DNA of 19,276 bases, from positions 1 through 19,276 of the forward strand of contig CALATK010000204.1 in the NCBI GenBank assembly GCA_937891805.1, in the 5' to 3' direction. Shown one piece after another: positions 14,550-19,276 of this stretch. The notes below the pieces were generated by a model. The model was not told the origin of the DNA. It did no database searches and saw only the letters and a list, made by a program, of their open reading frames with translations. Both the position numbers and the translations under genes were made by a program. The DNA comes from an uncultured Fibrobacter sp. Its GTDB lineage: Bacteria > Fibrobacterota > Fibrobacteria > Fibrobacterales > Fibrobacteraceae. Numbering within the stretch: position 1 is the first letter of the stretch; every line of letters begins with the position of its first letter.

Positions 14550-14638
14550 CTTCTACTCCTTCCGCCTACAAGCAAAAAAGGCGGGGCAAAGTGTTCTCGA
14601 TACAAATATACATTCCCCGGATGTCACATTATGACAAT
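14547..14638 (-). promoter_or_regulatory. Upstream cassette copy 2 (DUF1016 gene)
   Basis: This second copy of the upstream region has the near-palindrome GTCATAATGTGAC (14,623-14,635, one mismatch), the same 12-nt gap, TATATTTG (14,603-14,610), the same CCGCCT/AGGCGG leader hairpin (14,579-14,584 and 14,562-14,567) and AGGAG before the ATG. Four of the nine substitutions between copies lie in the gap between palindrome and -7 element, while the functional-looking parts are kept. Confidence 0.75.
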
Positions 14639-14723
14639 CGGCGGATTTCGCGGAAATTTTGGCATTTTTGGGGAAATTCGCCCCCTGCAGGCGGTTGAAT
14701 TCTGCATTGACATCTTGCAACGC

Positions 14724-15225
14724 CTAGCTTTCTTTTTCTGCCTGAATCTTCTGCGATTCCTTCAGCACTTCGTCCAACGTGAAATCTTCTTGCGTAAAGA
14801 AGAAGGTGTTCTTTTGAAAAACGGTTGATAAGACCGCCGTTACCCATCATAAGGTGACGCAATTGCACGAAAGCCCGCATGATGGCTATGTTGACTTTGA
14901 TTGCAGTCTCGCTTTTTAGAACCGAAGACAGCATCGCTACGCCTTGTTCGGTAAAAGCATATGGAAAATATTGTCGGCCTCCTCTGGTTTCGGTTTTTGT
15001 GGTCGCAATTTGCGATCTCAAAAATTTATGCTCCGTGGCATCCAGCTGAAAGCAGAAATCTTTAGGAAAACGCTCAATATTGCGTTTAACCTGTTCATTC
15101 AGTCGTTTTGTTTCCACTCCGTAGAGTTGTGCCAAGTCCTTGTCCAACATAACTTGCCTGCCTCTGATTGTAATGATTCTCTCCTCAATTCTTAAACTGG
15201 TGGAGACCTCCGCTAAGTTGCCCAT
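14724..15225 (-). pseudogene. ORF6N gene broken by a ~430-bp internal deletion
   Basis: The first 136 codons give a normal ORF6N domain (RGRQVMLDKDLAQLYGVETK, NEQVKRNIERFPKDFCFQL, YAFTEQGVAMLSSVLKS, MMGNGGLINRF). At about 14,812-14,822 this frame changes to unrelated sequence (SKEHLLLYARRFHV...) and runs on to a stop near 14,629. In the next frame, starting at the same point, it reads KNTFFFTQEDFTLDEVLKES and stops at 14,724. That is the C-terminal tail of the intact paralogue (MFFFSKEDFTLEEVLKET, residues 289-306). So the linker and phospholipase-D-like domain (about residues 144-286) were deleted, out of frame. The N-terminal part could still be translated as a truncated DNA-binding protein. 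It lacks the upstream cassette of its neighbours; a TATAAT at 15,234-15,239 lies only 8 nt before the ATG. Confidence 0.8.
15003..15015. repeat. Short palindrome inside the broken ORF6N gene
   Basis: TCGCAA-T-TTGCGA, encoding SQIA on the minus strand, is at the same domain position as the 31-nt palindrome of the intact paralogue and has the same core, but its arms are only 6 bp. It may be an older or unextended state of the same structure. Confidence 0.6.
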
Positions 15226-15262
15226 AACTTTCTATTATAGAATAATTTAACTATTTAGCCTG
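15226..15262. other. Probable join between a Fibrobacter-like and a Bacteroidales-like segment
   Basis: Left of here genes use clear Shine-Dalgarno sites and belong to a dcw cluster plus accessory genes; right of here lpxK, dus, pfkA, rplM and rpsI have Bacteroidales-like sequences, more ATA and GGA codons, and mostly no Shine-Dalgarno. The AT-rich stretch between the broken ORF6N start and the lpxK terminator is the natural breakpoint. Whether the broken ORF6N gene belongs left or right is not certain. Assembly chimera is the leading explanation; it is inferred. Confidence 0.6.
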
Positions 15263-15312
15263 AATAAAAAAGAACGCGATATGGGCATATACGACTATAC
15301 CTATATCGCGTT
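15263..15312 (-). terminator. Rho-independent terminator of the dus-lpxK operon
   Basis: On the minus strand AACGCGATAT (15,303-15,312) pairs perfectly with ATATCGCGTT (15,273-15,282), extendable by three pairs including one G-U, and is followed by CTTTTTTATT. It lies about 95 nt after the lpxK stop. Nothing but this hairpin and unremarkable sequence lies in 15,263-15,407. Confidence 0.8.
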
Positions 15313-15407
15313 GTAGGACTCTTCCTTCCGACCTACGGCTTCCAGACTTCTTCTGCAATATTAGTTAAAAAATATAGACTTGCAAAGAAAGTTTATGATA
15401 TTGTGGG

Positions 15408-16490
15408 TTATCTCAGGTAAGACTTCAATAGAGAAGTAAACCTTTCCTTGTCTTCAGGGCAGACGAACTCTGTCTTGATCGGTGCATAGAACAACCTCTG
15501 CTTCAAAGATTCAGGGACTGTCTTGGAGTCGCGTACTCTCTGGCAGTCTTTTTCTGTCGTCATGATGACAGAGGTAGGGAAGGCGTCAGCCGCATCCCTG
15601 ATGGACAGGATGTCCGACTTTGTGAACTTGTGGTGGTCGGGGAAGTTGAAATGCTTTACGATCTTGTAGGTGCCGCAGAGGTATCTTGCGAGCGGAGCGT
15701 CGTTGGCGATGCCTGTGAAGAGTATGAGCCTCTGGGCGTACAGATAGCGAGGGTCTCCCTCCGGGAATATGGCCTTCGGGGTGTCATATGCTATGGTCGT
15801 GAAGAAGAGATGCTTCGGATTGCCGAGAGCTTCGCTCCATTTGCTCCTTTCCCATGCATCCAGATATTTAGGACATTTCGATACTATCACGACGTCCGCC
15901 GCCTTGATCCTTTCGGGCAGGTCGCGCAACCTTCCAAGTGGCATCAGATGATCCTTGAATATAGGCCTGCTGTAGTCAACGAGCACTATCGACAGGCCTG
16001 CTTTCACCGCCCTGTGCTGGAAAGCATCGTCCAGCAGTATGAGATCGGCTTTCGGAAACTCCTTGTGGATGCACTTCCTGCCTTTCTTCGATGTGTTTAT
16101 GCTTTCCGGGTCGGTGAGGAACATGCACCCCTCTTTACGCGACTTGTCCACAGCGACAGTCGCCATAGGGAACTTCTTCTTTATCTGCAGAGGTTCGTCG
16201 CCGAAGTCTATGGCCCTGCCGTCGGTCACAACCTGCTGGAAGCCCTTGGTCTTGCGCTTGTAGCCTCTTGAAAGCACTGCTATGTTCTTTCCATACCACT
16301 GGTCGTCCTCCAGGAGAGTCCTGAGGATCATTTCGGTGTGCGGCGTCTTGCCTGTGCCTCCGACGGTGATGTTGCCGATGCAGACGGACGGAACGTCAGG
16401 AGTATATGTCTTCTTGAGTCCCGTATTATAAAGCATATGCCTGATCTTGAGCGTCAGCCAATATGGAAAAAGCAGTATCTTGTCAATCAT
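15408..16490 (-). CDS. lpxK: Tetraacyldisaccharide 4'-kinase LpxK
   Basis: LpxK phosphorylates the 4' position of the lipid A disaccharide precursor at the inner face of the inner membrane, a late step of lipid A synthesis. From the ATG at 16,490 the product is 360 residues. It has an N-terminal hydrophobic/amphipathic stretch (LLFPYWLTLKIRHML), the P-loop NITVGGTGKTPHTEM (40-54), LSRGYKRKTKGF, GDEPLQ, DDAFQHRAV and VTTEKDC-like segment IMTTEKDCQRV near the C-terminus, all as in the family. Many homologues have DDGFQH; here it is DDAFQH. A TTG nine bases upstream is an alternative start, but the ATG is preferred. It follows dus by 36 nt and ends before a strong terminator. The sequence is Bacteroidales-like. 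Confidence 0.93.
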   Translation of the reverse strand: MIDKILLFPYWLTLKIRHMLYNTGLKKTYTPDVPSVCIGNITVGGTGKTPHTEMILRTLLEDDQWYGKNIAVLSRGYKRKTKGFQQVVTDGRAIDFGDEPLQIKKKFPMATVAVDKSRKEGCMFLTDPESINTSKKGRKCIHKEFPKADLILLDDAFQHRAVKAGLSIVLVDYSRPIFKDHLMPLGRLRDLPERIKAADVVIVSKCPKYLDAWERSKWSEALGNPKHLFFTTIAYDTPKAIFPEGDPRYLYAQRLILFTGIANDAPLARYLCGTYKIVKHFNFPDHHKFTKSDILSIRDAADAFPTSVIMTTEKDCQRVRDSKTVPESLKQRLFYAPIKTEFVCPEDKERFTSLLKSYLR

Positions 16491-16526
16491 AGTCTTCAAT
16501 TGTCATTTCGAGTTTGTCGAGAAATC

Positions 16527-17561
16527 TTAAACGTTATAAACGTTTCCCGCATCAGGTGCTTCGTTGCCACCCCATCTTTCGGCAATGTAGTCCAGCGTCG
16601 CGTACAGCTCCTGCGGGTCATTGAGTGTCACGAGCTTCAGCCTTGTCTCCTTGAAGTCAGGGAGGCCCTTGAAATAGCATGACAGGTGGCGTCTCATCTC
16701 AAGTATGCCGACCCGGTCTCCCTTGATTTCGATGGACTTTGCCAGATGGCGCTTTGCAAGAGCGACCCTGTCGATGACGCTCATCTGCGGCAGCAGTTCA
16801 CAGGTCTGGAGATAGTGCCTTATCTCCTTGAATATCCATGGGTGGCCATATGTGGCGCGGCCTATCATGATGCCGTCCACTCCGTATCTGTCGAAATATT
16901 CCTTCGCCTTCTGAGGAGAGTTGATGTCTCCGTTACCGATGACAGGAATATGCATCCTCGGGTTCTCCTTCACCTTGCCGATCAGTGTCCAGTCAGCTTC
17001 TCCGGTGTACATCTGGCAGCGGGTGCGGCCGTGGATGGTCAGGGCCTGTATGCCCACATCCTGCAGCCTCTCGGCCAGCTCTACGATGATCTTCGAGTCT
17101 TCGTCCCAGCCCAGGCGCGTCTTCACTGTCACAGGGAGCTTCACGGCTTCCACGACCTGACGGGTGATCTCCACCATCTTGTCCGGCTCGCGCATCATGC
17201 CGGAGCCGGCTCCGCGGCGGGCGATCTTGTTCACCGGACATCCGAAGTTGATGTCCACCAGGTCGGCTCCGTGGCCTCCGGCGATCTCCGCCGCCCTCTC
17301 GGCCATGACGGCCGCGTCGACCATCGCCTCCGGTATGTTGCCATAGATCTGGATGCCTATAGGAGCCTCGTAGTCATATGTCACAAGTTTCTCCAGCGAC
17401 TTGCGCGCATCGCGGATGAGCCCGTCCGACGATATGAACTCCGTATACATCATGTCAGCCCCGAATTCCTTGCATATGAATCGGAACGATGCGTCAGTCA
17501 CATCCTCCATCGGCGCAAGGAAAAGCGGCCTTTCTCCCAGTTCTATGTTTCCTATCTTCAT
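16527..17561 (-). CDS. dus: tRNA-dihydrouridine synthase (DusB-like)
   Basis: Dus enzymes reduce uridines in the tRNA D-loop using FMN and NADPH. From the ATG at 17,561 the product is 344 residues: FLAPMEDVTDASFR near the N-terminus, the PIGIQIYG strand, the catalytic-cysteine motif VDINFGCPVNKIARRGAGS, TVKTRLGW, LTIHGRTRCQMY (with the Arg-rich FMN-site motif), VIGNGDI, and GIMIGRATYGHPWIF, then the helical C-terminal RNA-binding domain. Family order and length fit DusB. A longer in-frame start at 17,639 would put the reading frame across the promoter and adds 26 residues unlike the family, so it is rejected. It diverges from pfkA and is co-transcribed with lpxK. Confidence 0.93.
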   Translation of the reverse strand: MKIGNIELGERPLFLAPMEDVTDASFRFICKEFGADMMYTEFISSDGLIRDARKSLEKLVTYDYEAPIGIQIYGNIPEAMVDAAVMAERAAEIAGGHGADLVDINFGCPVNKIARRGAGSGMMREPDKMVEITRQVVEAVKLPVTVKTRLGWDEDSKIIVELAERLQDVGIQALTIHGRTRCQMYTGEADWTLIGKVKENPRMHIPVIGNGDINSPQKAKEYFDRYGVDGIMIGRATYGHPWIFKEIRHYLQTCELLPQMSVIDRVALAKRHLAKSIEIKGDRVGILEMRRHLSCYFKGLPDFKETRLKLVTLNDPQELYATLDYIAERWGGNEAPDAGNVYNV

Positions 17562-17578
17562 ACTTCTCAAACAAACTG

Positions 17579-17586
17579 CAAAAATA
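17579..17586 (-). promoter_or_regulatory. dus -7 promoter element (TATTTTTG)
   Basis: TATTTTTG on the minus strand fits the Bacteroidetes -7 consensus TAnnTTTG and lies 17 nt before the dus ATG. The nearest TTG upstream is only 16 nt away, shorter than the usual 19-21, so the -33 element is poor. Confidence 0.5.
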
Positions 17587-17670
17587 CAAAATTTCTTCGA
17601 CGCAACACCTATTATATATATGCCGGCGCAATCAGGCACAGATTTTCGGATAACCTATGAAAAAAATCAG

Positions 17671-17678
17671 TAAATTTG
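17671..17678 (+). promoter_or_regulatory. pfkA -7 promoter element (TAAATTTG)
   Basis: TAAATTTG fits TAnnTTTG and lies 15 nt before the pfkA ATG, giving a very short leader. No good TTTG was found 19-21 nt upstream. The divergent dus and pfkA promoters share the 132-nt gap. Confidence 0.5.
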
Positions 17679-17693
17679 CGAGGATTAACTATT

Positions 17694-18686
17694 ATGATTA
17701 TGGCTAGAATTACAACAATAGGCGTTCTTACCTCAGGTGGAGACGCGCCGGGAATGAATGCGGCTATCAGAGCCGTGACCAGAGCAGCGATATACAACGG
17801 CTGGAAAGTCAAGGGAATATACAGAGGCTGGGAAGGCCTCATCAACGGTGAGATCAAGGATTTCACATCGGAAAGCGTCAGCGGAACCATCAACCGCGGA
17901 GGCACCATCCTCAGGACAGCCCGCAGCAAGGGCTTCATGAATGAAGAAGGCCGCGCCAAGGCATATGAGAACCTCAAGGCCCATGGCATCGACGCCCTCA
18001 TAGTCATCGGAGGCAACGGTTCCCTCGCAGGAGCGCAGGTCATTGCATCGGAATATGACATTCCATGCGTCGGCCTCCCCGGCACTATTGACAACGACCT
18101 CTATGGAACAGATACAACCATAGGCTACGACACAGCCCTCAATACCATCATGGACTGCGTTGACAAGATCCGCGACACCGCGAACTCACACAACCGCATC
18201 TTCTTCGTCGAGGTCATGGGACGCGACGCCGGCTTCCTCGCGCAGAACGCCGCTATCGCGACAGGCGCTGAGGCCGCCATCATCCCTGAGGACCAGACCG
18301 ACGTCGACCAGCTGGCGACATTCATCGGCAGGGGAGTGCGCAAGAGCAAGAACAGCTCTATCGTCCTCGTGTCCGAGAGCAAGAAGGACGGCACTGGCGG
18401 AGCGCAGTATTATGCAGACCGTCTCGTGCATGAGTATCCTGAATATGAGGCGCGCGTGACCATCCTCGGTCACCTCCAGCGCGGCGGTATCCCTACGGCG
18501 CAGGACCGCATCCTGGCCAGCCGCCTCGGCGTAGCGGCCATCGAGGCCCTCAAGGACGGCCAGCGCAATATCATGGTCGGAGTGAAGAACGACCAGATAG
18601 TATACGTGCCGTTCAACAAGGCGATCCGCATCGACAAGCCGATTGACCGCGAACTCATCAACGTCCTGAACGTCCTTTCGATATAA
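17694..18686 (+). CDS. pfkA: 6-phosphofructokinase PfkA
   Basis: PfkA phosphorylates fructose 6-phosphate to fructose 1,6-bisphosphate in glycolysis. From the ATG at 17,694 the product is 330 residues, typical of bacterial group A enzymes. Motifs seen: [16 protein letters not shown] (12-27), [10 protein letters not shown] (105-114), [19 protein letters not shown] (129-147, with the catalytic Asp133), [20 protein letters not shown] and DRILASRLG. The third residue of GGNGS is Asn where enzymes such as E. coli PfkA have Asp103, which helps bind Mg-ATP; this is worth checking. An ATG at 17,700 is also possible; the in-frame TTG at 17,676 overlaps the -7 element and is unlikely. It is the first rightward gene of the Bacteroidales-like block. 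Confidence 0.94.
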   Translation: MIMARITTIGVLTSGGDAPGMNAAIRAVTRAAIYNGWKVKGIYRGWEGLINGEIKDFTSESVSGTINRGGTILRTARSKGFMNEEGRAKAYENLKAHGIDALIVIGGNGSLAGAQVIASEYDIPCVGLPGTIDNDLYGTDTTIGYDTALNTIMDCVDKIRDTANSHNRIFFVEVMGRDAGFLAQNAAIATGAEAAIIPEDQTDVDQLATFIGRGVRKSKNSSIVLVSESKKDGTGGAQYYADRLVHEYPEYEARVTILGHLQRGGIPTAQDRILASRLGVAAIEALKDGQRNIMVGVKNDQIVYVPFNKAIRIDKPIDRELINVLNVLSI

Positions 18687-18688
18687 AA

Positions 18689-18720
18689 TTTGTTTAAAAC
18701 CAAAAATCTTCTTACCTTTG
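18689..18720 (+). promoter_or_regulatory. rplM-rpsI promoter (TTTG-N20-TACCTTTG)
   Basis: TTTG (18,689-18,692) is followed after 20 nt by TACCTTTG (18,713-18,720), a full match to the Bacteroidetes -33/-7 promoter. It begins just after the pfkA stop. The leader of about 67 nt is AT-rich, with repeated TATTAA/ATTAA words and no Shine-Dalgarno, as is usual for ribosomal protein genes of Bacteroidetes. Confidence 0.85.
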
Positions 18721-18793
18721 CACCCCCTATGTAGTGTAGGGATCGCAATTTTTAGTATTAAATTATTAAGTATTAACCATTTAAAAGTACAAG

Positions 18794-19246
18794 ATGGACA
18801 CACAGAGCTACAAAACGGTATCCCTCAAGGCAGGCGATATCAAGAAGGAGTGGGTTGTGATCGATGCTACCGACTTGGTGGTAGGCCGTCTTGCTGCCAG
18901 ACTTGCGCTTGTCCTCCGTGGCAAGAACAAGGCGTCTTTCACTCCGCACATGGACTGCGGTGACAATGTCATCGTTCTCAATGCGGACAAGGTAAGATTC
19001 ACTGGTAAGAAGATGACCGACAAGGTGTACGTTCGCCACACTGGCTACCCAGGTGGACAGCGTTTCACCACACCTAAGGAGGTTATGGCAAAGAAGCCTA
19101 CTGAAGTCTTAAGGATGGCAGTAAAGGGTATGCTTCCTAAGAACCGTCTTGGTGCGAAGCTTCTCAACAACCTGTATCTCTATGCAGGCAACGAGCATCC
19201 ACACCAGGCACAGAACCCTAGAACAATCACTTTAAACGAAATTTAA
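18794..19246 (+). CDS. rplM: 50S ribosomal protein L13
   Basis: L13 is an early-assembling protein of the large ribosomal subunit. The 150-residue product starts MDTQSYKTVSLKAGD and carries WVVIDATDLVVGRLA, LRGKNKASFTPHMDCGDNV, VRFTGKKMTDKVYVRHTGYPGG, and KGMLPKNRLGAKLLNNLYLYAG, all typical of L13 and close to Bacteroidales forms. The start is fixed by the conserved N-terminus and by the well-formed promoter upstream. It is followed after 7 nt by rpsI, the normal pairing. Confidence 0.97.
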   Translation: MDTQSYKTVSLKAGDIKKEWVVIDATDLVVGRLAARLALVLRGKNKASFTPHMDCGDNVIVLNADKVRFTGKKMTDKVYVRHTGYPGGQRFTTPKEVMAKKPTEVLRMAVKGMLPKNRLGAKLLNNLYLYAGNEHPHQAQNPRTITLNEI

Positions 19247-19253
19247 GCAGAGC

Positions 19254-19276
19254 ATGAAAGTAGTAAACGCCCTTGG
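19254..19276 (+). CDS. rpsI: 30S ribosomal protein S9, first codons only
   Basis: Only seven codons are in the window (MKVVNAL and part of the next). They fit the start of Bacteroidetes S9 (M-x-VVNAxGRRK). Position directly after rplM makes this nearly certain in spite of the short length. Confidence 0.8.

Noticed and set aside
12202..15225. Possible prophage or integrative element
   Set aside because: ORF6N is phage-associated, but no integrase, structural gene, attachment repeat or tRNA is present.
17562..17639. Longer N-terminus for Dus
   Set aside because: The extension crosses the -7 promoter element and does not resemble Dus N-termini; MKIGNIELGERPLFLAPM is the natural start.
17676..17693. 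TTG start for PfkA
   Set aside because: The TTG is part of the -7 element TAAATTTG, so it would not be in the transcript.

Overview
This window holds two blocks that look as if they come from different bacteria, with a small accessory island between them. Everything from 1 to about 15,225 lies on the minus strand. It is a division and cell-wall (dcw) cluster from a Gram-negative, Shine-Dalgarno-using bacterium of the FCB group, most likely Fibrobacter-like (inference). From about 15,263 to the right end the genes look like Bacteroidales: lpxK and dus leftward, then pfkA, rplM and the first codons of rpsI rightward. These have Bacteroidetes-type -7 elements (TAnnTTTG) and little Shine-Dalgarno sequence. 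The simplest reading is a chimeric metagenomic contig with its join near 15,226-15,262. A real genome carrying a transferred block cannot be excluded from sequence alone.

Right to left, the dcw operon is mraZ, rsmH, ftsL, ftsI (with PASTA domains), murE, murF, ftsW, murG, murC, ftsQ and ftsA (cut by the window edge). Almost every junction overlaps by 1-20 nt, so this is one translationally coupled transcript. It makes the soluble peptidoglycan precursor (MurC, MurE, MurF), lipid II (MurG), the septal polymerase and transpeptidase pair (FtsW, FtsI) and the divisome scaffold (FtsL, FtsQ, FtsA). mraY and murD, normally between murF and ftsW, are missing: only 22 nt separate those genes. A promoter of form TTG-N19-TATATTTG precedes mraZ and is overlapped by three GTGGTA repeats that look like an MraZ autoregulatory box. 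A bidirectional hairpin terminator just upstream insulates it.

The accessory island (about 12.2-15.2 kb) has one intact ORF6N gene with a phospholipase-D-like C-terminus, one intact DUF1016/YhcG PD-(D/E)XK nuclease gene and two broken ORF6N genes. The two intact genes have near-identical ~93-bp upstream regions (promoter, palindromic operator-like site, leader hairpin), so each looks like a cassette under common control. Each of the four genes also carries an inverted repeat inside its coding sequence. Two of these are long and perfect (15-bp and 12-bp arms around a single base), and TCGCAAA is shared by all four. This is the least explained structure in the window.

On the right, dus and lpxK form a leftward pair ended by a strong hairpin terminator. 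pfkA diverges from dus, and rplM-rpsI has its own well-formed Bacteroidetes promoter. No tRNA, rRNA, CRISPR array, insertion sequence or transposase gene was seen.
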